A stretch of 64,000 nucleotides of DNA, taken from Herbiconiux oxytropis. GTDB lineage: Bacteria > Actinomycetota > Actinomycetes > Actinomycetales > Microbacteriaceae. Location of the stretch: positions 39,003 to 103,002 of the forward strand of contig NZ_JANLCK010000012.1 of the NCBI RefSeq assembly GCF_024979315.1, written 5' to 3'. The notes under the pieces are model-generated. The model was given only the letters and a program-made list of their open reading frames with translations, did not search any database and was not told the DNA's origin. Within the stretch, counting starts at the first letter, position 1; each line of letters starts with the position of its first letter. Below are positions 56,348 through 64,000 of the stretch, piece after piece. The translations under genes were made by a program, and so were the position numbers.

Positions 56348-57703
56348 ATGCTCGAACTGATCGCCGACGCGGTGGAACACCGCACGCCGGAGGGGATCGC
56401 GGCCGCCATCTCGCGGCTCATCCGCTCGGGTTCGCTCGGCGCGGGCGATCGGCTGCCGACGGTGCGCGACGTCGCCTCCACCCTCGGCGTGAGCCCCGCC
56501 ACCGTCTCGAACGCCTGGCAGGCGCTCTCGGGCGTGGGGCTCATCACCTCACGCGGTCGTGCGGGCAGCTACGTGCTGCAGGCGTCGGCGCCGTGGATGC
56601 CGCCGCACTTCGGCGAGCTCGCCGGGTCGCACGTCGTGGCGCGGCTCGACCTGTCGACGGGCACACCCGATCCGGAGCTGCTGCCCGACCTCGCGGCGGC
56701 GCTCACGAAGGTGCCCACCCGGGCCGACACCGCGAGCTACCTCAGCGCCCCGGTGCTGCCCGAGCTCGACCTGCACCTGCGGGCGTCCTGGCCCTACCCC
56801 GTGGCGGCCCTCACGATCGTCGACGGCGCCCTCGACGCCATCTCCCGCTCGCTCGAGTCGCTCGTGCGGTTCGGTGACCGCGTGGTGGTCGAGAACCCCG
56901 GCTTCCCGCCGTTCTTCGACCTGCTCGACCACCTCGGCGTCGAGCGGATCCCGGTCGACATCGATCGCGAAGGCCTCCGGCCCGACCAGCTGGCCCGGGC
57001 CCTCCGGCTGAACCCCGCCGCCATCATCCTGCAGCCGCGCGCCCACAACCCCACGGGCGTCTCGATGTCGAGCGAGCGGGTGCGGGAGCTCGCCCGCGTG
57101 CTCCGGGCCAACACGCACGTGAGCGATCCCGTGGTGATCGAAGACGACCACTCCGGCGAGATCTCGAGCTCCCCCGCACACAGCCTCGGCACCTGGCTGC
57201 CGCAGCGCACCCTGCACGTGCGCAGCTACGCCAAGTCGCACGGTCCCGACCTCCGGATTGCCGCCCTCGGCGGCCCCGAGCAGCTGATCGACCGCATCGT
57301 GGCACGTCGCATGATCGGGCCGGGCTGGACCTCGCGCATGCTGCAGACGATCCTGTACGAGCTCCTCACGGCGAGCGCCTCGCTCGACGCCGTGCACGAC
57401 GCGCGCCGGATCTACCAGGCGAGGCAGCGGGAGCTGTCGGAGGCGCTCGTGGCGGCGGGTGTCCCCCACACGCCCTCCGACGGCATCAACACCTGGCTGC
57501 CGGTGGCCGACGAGAAGACGGCCATCGTGGCCCTCGCCGCCAGCGGCATCAGGGTCGCCGCCGGCTCGAGCTTCATCACCTCGCCCTCCGTCTCCGCGCC
57601 CTCCTCCTCGTCGCCGCACTTCCTGCGCATCACGGCAGGCCGCGTGACCGACGACTTCACCCCCCTCGCCGCCCTCCTCGCGGCGGCCTCCCGCGCCACC
57701 TGA
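56348..57703 (+). CDS. MocR/GntR-type regulator with aminotransferase-like domain
   Basis: The 451-residue protein has an N-terminal GntR winged helix (LPTVRDVASTLGVSPATVSNAW, about residues 36-57) and a class-I aminotransferase-like domain with the PLP Lys in VRSYAKSHGPDLR. MocR regulators sense PLP and an amino compound; beta-alanine or a related product is a plausible effector. It is divergent from the pyrimidine operon. TAGGGT eight bases before the ATG suggests a very short or no leader. Confidence 0.9.
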   Translation: MLELIADAVEHRTPEGIAAAISRLIRSGSLGAGDRLPTVRDVASTLGVSPATVSNAWQALSGVGLITSRGRAGSYVLQASAPWMPPHFGELAGSHVVARLDLSTGTPDPELLPDLAAALTKVPTRADTASYLSAPVLPELDLHLRASWPYPVAALTIVDGALDAISRSLESLVRFGDRVVVENPGFPPFFDLLDHLGVERIPVDIDREGLRPDQLARALRLNPAAIILQPRAHNPTGVSMSSERVRELARVLRANTHVSDPVVIEDDHSGEISSSPAHSLGTWLPQRTLHVRSYAKSHGPDLRIAALGGPEQLIDRIVARRMIGPGWTSRMLQTILYELLTASASLDAVHDARRIYQARQRELSEALVAAGVPHTPSDGINTWLPVADEKTAIVALAASGIRVAAGSSFITSPSVSAPSSSSPHFLRITAGRVTDDFTPLAALLAAASRAT

Positions 57704-57734
57704 CGCGGGGAATCGACGGGGATTCGGGACAGCG

Positions 57735-57790
57735 GGCGGAGACGACGGAACCTCGACCCGTTTTCCGTCGACGGGTCCGTCGTCTCCGCC
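57735..57790. terminator. Hairpin with perfect 14-bp outer stem downstream of the MocR gene
   Basis: GGCGGAGACGACGG (57735-57748) pairs with CCGTCGTCTCCGCC (57777-57790), with an inner ACCCG/CGGGT stem and a TTTT-containing loop. It lies between the MocR stop and the cofD start and probably separates the two transcripts. Confidence 0.75.
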
Positions 57791-57803
57791 GTGCCGCGTG
57801 AGG

Positions 57804-57809
57804 TTGAAT
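57804..57809 (+). promoter_or_regulatory. Weak -10 element of a leaderless cofD promoter
   Basis: TTGAAT lies 6 nt before a GTG at 57816 and just after the hairpin. It departs from TANNNT at position 2, so support is moderate. Confidence 0.4.
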
Positions 57810-57815
57810 GGGGGC

Positions 57816-58805
57816 GTGCGAGTGACGGTGATTGCGGGCGGTGTCGGCGGGGCGAGGTTCTTGAGGGGGCTGCGGTCGCACCTGCGCGAGGCGTACCCGA
57901 ACGGCGACGGCGGGTCGACCGCCGAGATCACCGCCGTGGTGAACACGGGCGACGACATGTGGTTGACGGGCTTGCGGGTGTGCCCCGACCTCGACTCGAT
58001 CATGTACACGCTCGGGGGCGCGAACGACGACGAGCGCGGCTGGGGCCGCCAGGGCGAGAGCGAGCGCGTGAGCGCCGAGCTCACCGCCTACGGCATCGGC
58101 TGGCCGTGGTTCACACTCGGCGACCTCGATCTCGGCACGCACATCGCCCGCTCGAGCTTCCTGCGCGACGGCCTCACCCTCACCGAGGCCACCGCCCGAC
58201 TGTCCGAGCGCTGGCCGCTCGGCGTGCGCCTCCTGCCGATGAGCGACCAGCCGGTCGAGACCCACGTGGAGATCGTGGTCGACGGCAAGCGCCGCATCGT
58301 GCACTTCGAGGAGTGGTGGGTGAAGCACCGGGCTGCTGTGCCCGCCCAGCGGTTCATCCAGGTGGGGGTCGACGCCGCGCATCCGACGCCCGCGGTGCTG
58401 CACGCGATCGAGCACGCCGACGTGATCGTGGTCGCCCCCTCGAACCCCGTCGTGTCGATCGGCACGGTGCTGGGGGTGCCAGGGATGCGCGCTGCCCTGA
58501 AGGCGGCGAAGGCCCCGGTCGTGGGCGTCTCGCCGATCATCTCGGGCGCGGCGGTGCGGGGCATGGCGGATGCCTGCCTCACCGCCATCGGCGTCGAGAC
58601 GACGGCCGTCGCGGTCGGCAAGCACTACGGCTCGCGGGCGCGCGGCGGGCTGCTCGACGCCTGGCTCATCGACGAGACGGATGCCCCGGGCGCGGCCGTG
58701 CTCGCCGCGGCCGGCATCCCGACCACCGTGGTGCCGCTCTGGATGAACGACCCCGCCACGAGCGCCCAGCTCGCCGCCGACGCCCTCGCCGCCGCCCGCC
58801 GCTAG
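57816..58805 (+). CDS. cofD: 2-phospho-L-lactate transferase (F420 biosynthesis, CofD/FbiA)
   Basis: The 329-residue protein transfers the phospholactyl-type group to 7,8-didemethyl-8-hydroxy-5-deazariboflavin (Fo) to make F420-0 or its dehydro form. VTVIAGGVGGARFLRGL, VVNTGDDMWLTGL and CPDLDSIMYTLGG are diagnostic. The start is uncertain among GTGs at 57798, 57816 and 57822; 57816 is supported by a -10-like hexamer 6 nt upstream. No other F420 genes are in the window. Its presence shows that the organism makes F420, supporting F420 use by the enzymes at 34119 and 52862. Confidence 0.93.
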   Translation: MRVTVIAGGVGGARFLRGLRSHLREAYPNGDGGSTAEITAVVNTGDDMWLTGLRVCPDLDSIMYTLGGANDDERGWGRQGESERVSAELTAYGIGWPWFTLGDLDLGTHIARSSFLRDGLTLTEATARLSERWPLGVRLLPMSDQPVETHVEIVVDGKRRIVHFEEWWVKHRAAVPAQRFIQVGVDAAHPTPAVLHAIEHADVIVVAPSNPVVSIGTVLGVPGMRAALKAAKAPVVGVSPIISGAAVRGMADACLTAIGVETTAVAVGKHYGSRARGGLLDAWLIDETDAPGAAVLAAAGIPTTVVPLWMNDPATSAQLAADALAAARR

Positions 58806-58819
58806 GAGCCCCGCGCCCG

Positions 58820-59803
58820 CTAGGGAGCCGCGCGGAGCGCGAGGAGGCCCGCGTAGACCGCCATCGACACCGCGTAGAGCGCGATCACGATGGCGTAGCC
58901 CGCGAGGTGCACCTTGGCCGGCTGGTCCCGCTTCACCCACCAGCCGAAGAGCTTGAACGCCCACGGCACGAAGAACCACCCGAGCAGCTGCGTCGACACC
59001 AGGTTGCCGATGAACAGCGAGAGCCAGAACGGCACCCCGTGATCGTTGAAGAGCGGATCGGCGATGAAGTAGCCCCAGAGGAACACGATCGGGTAGAGCA
59101 TGAGCAGCACGAGCAGGTTGCTCTTGAAGATCGGATCCGGGAGAGCCGACCTGCTGCCGGTCCAGAACCCGAAGCCGTAGCTCGCCTTCGTGAGCGTGAG
59201 CTTCTCGTTGTAGGCGGCACCGGCCTCGAGCAGCGAGCGCCGCTCCGGCGACTCGATCCACGCGTTCAGGTGCTCGTCGGTGTCGAAGCTCAGGATGACC
59301 ACCCAGTCGTCCTGCACGCCGGGAACGGGTCGCTCGATCTTGTGGCCGAGGAACCCGTCGAAACGGGACTCGACGGCAGAGATCTCGCGCTGCCAGTCGA
59401 GGAACGCCGACTCGTCCTCGGGAGCCACGGCGCTCGAGATGAGCACGGAGGCGGCCTCGGACGGGTGCTTCGCCTCTTCGGTGAACAGGTGGACATCGTC
59501 GTTGCCGATGAAGTCGTCCTTGATCTCCGCCATCAGGTTCTGCCGCTCGGCGCTCTGCAGCCAGCCGCGGGCCGAGTCGACGTCGCGGAACCGCTGCACG
59601 ATCACCCAGTCCACCTGGAGCGGCGGCTTCGGCTCGATCACCTGGCGCTCGAGGAAGCCGGGCCAGGAGAGCATCCGCTCCCCCACCTTCTCCTGCCACG
59701 CCCGGTAGCGGTCGTAGCTCTCCTCGGCCAGCCGGCGGTGCACGACCAGGGCGACCGTGCCCGCCGACTTCTGCGCGGTGGTGGAGCCGACGACGTCGGT
59801 CAC
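58820..59803 (-). CDS. Membrane protein with two ABM (dimeric alpha-beta barrel) domains
   Basis: The 327-residue protein has two tandem antibiotic-biosynthesis-monooxygenase-type modules (residues about 15-100, containing SWPGFLERQVIEPK and DWVIVQRF, and 105-205, containing RFDGFLGHKIERP and DWVVILSF). Three or four hydrophobic helices follow (LLVLLMLYPIVFLWGYF; LFIGNLVSTQLLGWFF; HLAGYAIVIALYAVS). Single-ABM relatives with membrane tails are known but uncharacterised. It follows guanine deaminase by 2 nt, so it probably shares its transcript and may protect from, or oxidise, a related product. Confidence 0.75.
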   Translation of the reverse strand: MTDVVGSTTAQKSAGTVALVVHRRLAEESYDRYRAWQEKVGERMLSWPGFLERQVIEPKPPLQVDWVIVQRFRDVDSARGWLQSAERQNLMAEIKDDFIGNDDVHLFTEEAKHPSEAASVLISSAVAPEDESAFLDWQREISAVESRFDGFLGHKIERPVPGVQDDWVVILSFDTDEHLNAWIESPERRSLLEAGAAYNEKLTLTKASYGFGFWTGSRSALPDPIFKSNLLVLLMLYPIVFLWGYFIADPLFNDHGVPFWLSLFIGNLVSTQLLGWFFVPWAFKLFGWWVKRDQPAKVHLAGYAIVIALYAVSMAVYAGLLALRAAP

Positions 59804-59805
59804 GC

Positions 59806-61203
59806 TCAGGCCTTCTTGTAGGCGCGTTCCCCGGCCACCCAGGTCTCGTCGACGGCGCGCTCGTCGCTGACCATCATGATGCCGAACAGCAGGTCGGAGA
59901 CGGTCTCGAGGGTGAGCTCGTCGCCGTCCTCGTGCAGCAGGCTCGCGTGCCACGGCGCCGCGGGGGGCCCCGCGGTCCAGTCGAGAGCCACGAAGTCGGC
60001 CTCCTTGCCGATGTCGAAGGAGCCGACGAACTCGTCGATGTAGAGCGACTCGGCGCCGCCTCGGGTGAGCAGGTAGAAGGCGCGGAAGGCCGAGAGCTTG
60101 TTGCGCTCGGACTCGGCGAGGTTCTGCTCGCTCGGCACGATCGATCCGTCGAGGATGGTGTTGTTGAGCATGCCCACCTTGTAGCCGTCCTCGAGCGAGT
60201 TCAGCAGGCTGAAGCGGTTTCCGCCGCCCATGTCGGTGCCCACCGAGACGAGCACGCGGTGCTCGGGGTCGAGGGCCTTGCCGAGGCGGAACAGGCCAGA
60301 GCCCAGGTAGAGGTTCGACGACGGGCAGAAGGCCACGGCCGCGCCCTTGTCGCTGAAGCGGCGGAACTCGTCGTCCGAGAGCCAGACCCCGTGACCGCCG
60401 GTGAACTTCGGGCCCACGAGGTCGTACTTCTCGTAGACGCCGAGGTAGTCGTGGCAGTCGTCGTGCAGGGCGAGCACGCCGTGGATCTCGGCCGGGTTCT
60501 CGGAGATGTGGGTGTTGATCCACAGGTCCGGGAACTCCAGCTTGAGCTTCTGGCAGGCCGCCAGCAGCTCGTTCGAGGCGCCGAAGCCGAAGCGCGGGGT
60601 GATGGCGTAGAGGTTGCGGCCCGTGCCGTGCCACTTCTCGATGAGCGTCTTGGAGTCGTCGTAGAACTGCTCGGGGGTGTTCGCGAAGTAGTCGGGCACG
60701 TGCCTGTCGATGCCGGTCAGGCCGCCGATCATGCGCATGTTGCGACGGCTGGCCTCCTCGAAGAAGACCTCGTTGCAGGTGAGGTTGCCGGTGGTGAAGG
60801 CCTGGGCGGTGGTGGTGCCGGAGGCCAGGAGGTTGTCGAAGAAGTGCTTGGTGCCCTCCTCGGCGTAGGCGCGGTCGGCGTAGCGGTGCTCCTCAGGGAA
60901 GACCCACTTCTGCAGCCACGGCAGCAGCTGCTCGCCGTAGGCGCCGAGCACGCGGGTCTGCGGCAGGTGGATGTGGCCGTCGATGAAGCCCGGGAGGATG
61001 ATGCGGTCCGTGATCTCGGTGACCACCGCATCCGGATGCCGTGGGGAGACCTCGGCGTAGGGGCCGAAGTCGGTGATGATCCCGTCCTCCACCACGAGCA
61101 GCCCGTCGACGTGGAAACGCGTCGCAGCCGCCTCGTCACCGACGTGCTTCCAGGGGTCGTCGATGAAATCAAGGAATGTTCCGCGGACGGCCGTCTCAGC
61201 CAT
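59806..61203 (-). CDS. guaD: Guanine deaminase
   Basis: The 465-residue zinc amidohydrolase converts guanine to xanthine, feeding the XDH encoded at 6352-10013. The metal motif is GHIHLPQTRVLGAYGEQLLPW, in which HxH and the guanine-deaminase-specific continuation to WVFPEE are intact. THISENPAE, GGHGVWLSDDE and VGTDMGGGNRFS give the remaining His and Asp ligands. The ATG at 61203 with AAGGGG upstream is preferred to a longer in-frame start. Confidence 0.95.
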   Translation of the reverse strand: MAETAVRGTFLDFIDDPWKHVGDEAAATRFHVDGLLVVEDGIITDFGPYAEVSPRHPDAVVTEITDRIILPGFIDGHIHLPQTRVLGAYGEQLLPWLQKWVFPEEHRYADRAYAEEGTKHFFDNLLASGTTTAQAFTTGNLTCNEVFFEEASRRNMRMIGGLTGIDRHVPDYFANTPEQFYDDSKTLIEKWHGTGRNLYAITPRFGFGASNELLAACQKLKLEFPDLWINTHISENPAEIHGVLALHDDCHDYLGVYEKYDLVGPKFTGGHGVWLSDDEFRRFSDKGAAVAFCPSSNLYLGSGLFRLGKALDPEHRVLVSVGTDMGGGNRFSLLNSLEDGYKVGMLNNTILDGSIVPSEQNLAESERNKLSAFRAFYLLTRGGAESLYIDEFVGSFDIGKEADFVALDWTAGPPAAPWHASLLHEDGDELTLETVSDLLFGIMMVSDERAVDETWVAGERAYKKA

Positions 61204-61359
61204 GAAGTACCCCTTCGTCGATGCGTTGGGGCAATCGTGACACAGCGGCATGGCCGCAAGGGGCTGCGGGCATGCTCCAAAACAGGGGGTACCGGGGCCT
61301 CGACGGTGTCGGAGGGGCGGCGTAGTGTGTCGGCCATCGGGTGACCGGAGGGAGACGAC

Positions 61360-62190
61360 ATGGGTGAGGTGGCGCGGACGTATCCGCAGGGCGTGAGCTG
61401 CTGGGTCGACGTGGAGGCGCCCGACACGGGCGCGGCGGCCGCGTTCTACGGCGGGCTGTTCGGGTGGAGCTTCGAAGACGTGATGCCTGCCGACGCGCCC
61501 GGGAGCTACCTCATCGCACAGCTCGAGGGGCGCGACGTGGCGGCGGTCGGCACGCCGGCCTCCGCGCGCACGACCGCCGTGTGGAACACATACTTCGCGG
61601 TCGACGACGCGGATGCGATGGCGCGCGAGATCGTGCGGGCCGGCGGCACCGTGGTGGCCGAGCCGGCCGACGCGGGGCCGGGCGGGCGGGCTGCGGCCGG
61701 TCGGGACTCGCAGGGCGCCGAGTTCGCCCTCTGGCAGGCGCGGCGGCGGCTCGGGGCGCAGGTGGTGAACGTGCCGGGATCATGGAACTTCAGCAACCTG
61801 CGGGCGGGCGACATCCCCGCCGCGAAGGAGTACTACGCGCGCCTGTTCGGCTGGCGCTATCTCGACCTCGGTGAGAGCGTCGAGCACATGATCGCCGTCG
61901 ACGGGTATGGGAGGCACCTCGCCGGCACCGCCGACCCCGAGATCTACGAGCGCCAGGCCGGCGCCCCCGAGGGCTTCGCCGACGCCATCGGAGCCATCCA
62001 GGCCACCGCACCCGGCGAGGAGCCCCACTGGCGGGTCGTCTTCTCGGTGGCGTCTCGCGAGGAGTCGATCGCACGGGTCGTGGAGCTCGGCGCCACGGTG
62101 CTCTCCACGTCCGAGACCCCGTGGGCCGCCCTCGCCGACATCGAAGATCCCCAGGGCGCCCTCCTCACCCTCAGCGAGTTCCTGGCCTGA
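61360..62190 (+). CDS. Two-domain VOC (glyoxalase/bleomycin-resistance-like) protein
   Basis: The 276-residue protein has two tandem VOC modules, beginning VSCWVDVEAPDTGAAAAFYGGLFGW and VNVPGSWNFSNLRAGDIPAAKEYYARLFGW. FYGGLFGW and YYARLFGW are typical of the family, which includes glyoxalase I, dioxygenases and antibiotic-binding proteins. No specific substrate can be assigned. GGAGGGAG stands before the ATG, with a -10-like TAGTGT near 61323. Confidence 0.85.
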   Translation: MGEVARTYPQGVSCWVDVEAPDTGAAAAFYGGLFGWSFEDVMPADAPGSYLIAQLEGRDVAAVGTPASARTTAVWNTYFAVDDADAMAREIVRAGGTVVAEPADAGPGGRAAAGRDSQGAEFALWQARRRLGAQVVNVPGSWNFSNLRAGDIPAAKEYYARLFGWRYLDLGESVEHMIAVDGYGRHLAGTADPEIYERQAGAPEGFADAIGAIQATAPGEEPHWRVVFSVASREESIARVVELGATVLSTSETPWAALADIEDPQGALLTLSEFLA

Positions 62191-62362
62191 TCGCCGCTGG
62201 GCGCTCCCACGCAATCACAACGTGTTCCCGAGCCGCTGGGCGCTCCCACGCAACCACAAGGGGCCGCCGCGACCGCGCGCGAGCGCGGCCACGACGGCCC
62301 ATGTCCCCCGCGCCGCAGAGGCGGCGGCGCGGGATCGACTCACTCCGGGATCGACTCACTCC
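62191..62362. repeat. Intergenic direct repeats between the VOC and glpK genes
   Basis: CGCTGGGCGCTCCCACGCAA occurs twice (about 62195 and 62231), each followed by (T/C)CACAA. Further on, the 16-bp GGGATCGACTCACTCC is tandemly duplicated at 62331-62346 and 62347-62362; the second copy overlaps the last codons and stop of glpK. No gene is seen in this gap. Confidence 0.8.
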
Positions 62363-63879
62363 ACGTCTTCGTCGACCCAGTCGAAGGTCTTGGTGACGGC
62401 CTTCTTCCAGTTGCGGAGCTGACGCTCGCGCTCGTCGGAGTCCATCTTCGGCTCCCAGCGGGAGTCCTCCTGCCAGTTGGAGCGGAGCTCCCCCAGGTCG
62501 GCCCAGTAGCCCACGGCGAGCCCGGCCGCGTAGGCGGCTCCGAGCGCCGTGGTCTCGGCCACGACGGGACGCACGACGGGCACTCCGAGGATGTCGGCCT
62601 GGAACTGCATGAGCGTGTTGTTCGCGATCATGCCACCGTCGACCTTGAGCTCCGTGAGGTCGACACCGGAGTCGGCGTTGACCGCATCCAGCACCTCACG
62701 CGTCTGGAAGGCCGTGGCCTCGAGCGCCGCGCGGGCGATGTGGCCCTTGTTCACGTAGCGGGTGAGACCGACCAGCGCGCCACGCGCATCCGAGCGCCAG
62801 TACGGGGCGAACAGGCCCGAGAACGCCGGCACGAAGTACGCGCCGCCGTTGTCCTCCACCGTCTTCGCGAGCGTCTCGACCTCGGGGGCCGAGGAGATGA
62901 TGCCGAGGTTGTCGCGCAGCCACTGGATGAGCGAGCCGGTGACCGCGATCGAGCCCTCGAGCGCGTAGTGGGCCGGCTGGTCGCCCAGCTTGTAGCCGAG
63001 GGTCGTGAGCAGCCCGTTCTTGGAGTGCACGATCTCGGTGTCGGTGTTGAAGATGAGGAAGTTGCCCGTGCCGTAGGTGTTCTTCGACTCGCCGGCGTCG
63101 AACGCCGCCTGGCCGAAGGTCGCGGCCTGCTGGTCGCCCAGGATGCCGGCGACCGGCACCTCGCGGAGCAGGTTCGACGACTCGACGGTGCCGTAGACCT
63201 CGGAGGAGGACTTGATCTCGGGCAGCATCGACTTCGGGACCCCGAACGCCTCGAGGATGTCGTCGCGCCACTGGAGCGTCTCGAGATCCATGAAGAGCGT
63301 GCGCGACGCGTTCGTGACGTCGGTCGCGTGCACGCCGCCGTCGGTGCCGCCGGTCAGGTTCCACAGCACCCAGGTGTCGGTGGTGCCGAACAGGAGATCG
63401 CCGGCGTCGGCCTTCTCGCGGGCACCCTCGACGTTCTCGAGGATCCAGACGATCTTCGTGCCGGAGAAGTAGGTCGCGAGCGGCAGACCCACGATCGGCT
63501 TGAACCGCTCCACACCGCCATCGGCGGCGAGCCGATCGACGATCGACTGGGTGCGGGTGTCCTGCCAGACGATGGCGTTGTAGACGGGCTTGCCGGTGTT
63601 CTTGTCCCAGACCACCGCGGTCTCGCGCTGGTTCGTGATGCCCACCGCGGCGATGTCGTGGCGGGTCAGGTCGGCCTTCGAGAGGGCCAGGCCGATGACC
63701 TCGCGCACGTTGTCCCAGATCTCCATCGGGTCGTGCTCGACGTAGCCGGCCCTCGGGAAGATCTGCTCGTGCTCCTTCTGACCGGTCGACACGATCGTGC
63801 CGGCGTGGTCGAAGATGATCGCGCGGGACGACGTCGTCCCCTGGTCGATCGCCAGGACGTACTTCTTGTCTTCAGACAT
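62356..63879 (-). CDS. glpK: Glycerol kinase
   Basis: The 507-residue FGGY kinase phosphorylates glycerol to glycerol 3-phosphate. It begins with [15 protein letters not shown] (nucleotide loop at residues 12-19) and has [39 protein letters not shown] and RWEPKM near the end, all canonical. GAAGGAG precedes the ATG. The glpF facilitator gene lies just upstream in the same orientation, a standard glpF-glpK pair unrelated to the purine genes. Confidence 0.97.
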   Translation of the reverse strand: MSEDKKYVLAIDQGTTSSRAIIFDHAGTIVSTGQKEHEQIFPRAGYVEHDPMEIWDNVREVIGLALSKADLTRHDIAAVGITNQRETAVVWDKNTGKPVYNAIVWQDTRTQSIVDRLAADGGVERFKPIVGLPLATYFSGTKIVWILENVEGAREKADAGDLLFGTTDTWVLWNLTGGTDGGVHATDVTNASRTLFMDLETLQWRDDILEAFGVPKSMLPEIKSSSEVYGTVESSNLLREVPVAGILGDQQAATFGQAAFDAGESKNTYGTGNFLIFNTDTEIVHSKNGLLTTLGYKLGDQPAHYALEGSIAVTGSLIQWLRDNLGIISSAPEVETLAKTVEDNGGAYFVPAFSGLFAPYWRSDARGALVGLTRYVNKGHIARAALEATAFQTREVLDAVNADSGVDLTELKVDGGMIANNTLMQFQADILGVPVVRPVVAETTALGAAYAAGLAVGYWADLGELRSNWQEDSRWEPKMDSDERERQLRNWKKAVTKTFDWVDEDVE

Positions 63880-63924
63880 TCTCTGCTCCTTCGTTGGATG
63901 AAATGTGCGGGATGGAACTCATGC

Positions 63925-64000
63925 TCACGTGAGGATCGGCAGGAGCGGGATGGCGGCGAGGCCCGCGAGGACACCACCGATGATGGGGCCGACGACCGGC
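63925..64000 (-). CDS. glpF: Glycerol uptake facilitator (MIP family), C-terminal end only
   Basis: Only the last 24 codons are visible: PVVGPIIGGVLAGLAAIPLL and a short tail to the TGA. The Pro-(I/V)-(V/I)-Gly-Pro-Ile-Ile-Gly-Gly segment is the last helix of aquaglyceroporins. Position directly upstream of glpK, 45 bp away, supports the call. Confidence 0.85.
   Translation of the reverse strand, partial: PVVGPIIGGVLAGLAAIPLLPILT

Overview
The window is very GC-rich, densely coded DNA from an actinomycete. The best guess is a Microbacteriaceae-type organism, because of the DUF177-rpmF-rnc-mutM and smc housekeeping genes, the lysG-lysE pair, F420 use and many leaderless start sites. No transposase, integrase, tRNA, rRNA or CRISPR array was seen. 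The genus cannot be fixed from the sequence alone.

Layout. 1-329 is the 5' end of smc. 415-6230 holds a molybdenum-cofactor set (MoeZ-like, moaD, moaA, moeA, moaC, mog, moaE), with a chain of three long hairpins between moaA and moeA. 6352-10013 encodes a xanthine-dehydrogenase-type enzyme whose [2Fe-2S] and Mo domains are fused and whose FAD subunit is separate. 10093-12018 is the lysG/lysE regulator-exporter pair. 12029-16083 carries a nucleobase (8-oxoguanine-type) deaminase, XdhC and a divergent deaminase homologue lacking two metal ligands. 16169-25743 is an uncharacterised catabolic region: XRE-cupin regulator, orphan ferredoxin reductase, cytosine-deaminase-like amidohydrolase, ABC importer, SDR, FAD-linked oxidase, creatininase-type hydrolase and PNPOx-like flavoprotein. 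25826-29906 has a 2-keto-acid decarboxylase, a secreted intradiol dioxygenase with a TatA-like remnant next to it, and an unusual MTHFR-like protein. 29981-38410 is an almost complete urate-to-ureidoglycine route (allantoinase, uricase, HIU hydrolase, OHCU decarboxylase, allantoate amidohydrolase, ureidoglycine aminotransferase) with a MocA-like nucleotidyltransferase, an F420:NADP reductase-like protein and an RpiR regulator. 38540-43976 has a secreted Ig-like protein, an AtzH-amidase fusion, a formamidase and a DUF1275 membrane protein. 44093-46655 is the housekeeping block mutM-rnc-rpmF-DUF177. 46665-58805 is a pyrimidine/hydantoin catabolic cluster with its own ABC importer, an F420-type luciferase-like oxidoreductase, dihydropyrimidinase, beta-ureidopropionase, an aminotransferase, MocR and LysR regulators, and the F420 biosynthesis gene cofD. 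58820-64000 has an ABM-membrane protein, guanine deaminase, a VOC protein, glpK and the end of glpF.

How the genes fit together. Guanine deaminase, the 8-oxoguanine-type deaminase and XDH (supplied with cofactor by the moa/moe genes, XdhC and the MocA-like protein) would feed urate into the uricase-to-ureidoglycine route. The second half would take dihydropyrimidines or hydantoins to beta-amino acids and then transaminate them. That cluster has no conventional dihydropyrimidine dehydrogenase but does have a putative F420-dependent oxidoreductase, with cofD alongside and an F420:NADP reductase-like gene 19 kb away. This suggests an F420-dependent first step, which is the most interesting hypothesis here. 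Nitrogen-scavenging genes occupy about 43.8 kb between mutM and smc, which are neighbours in most relatives.
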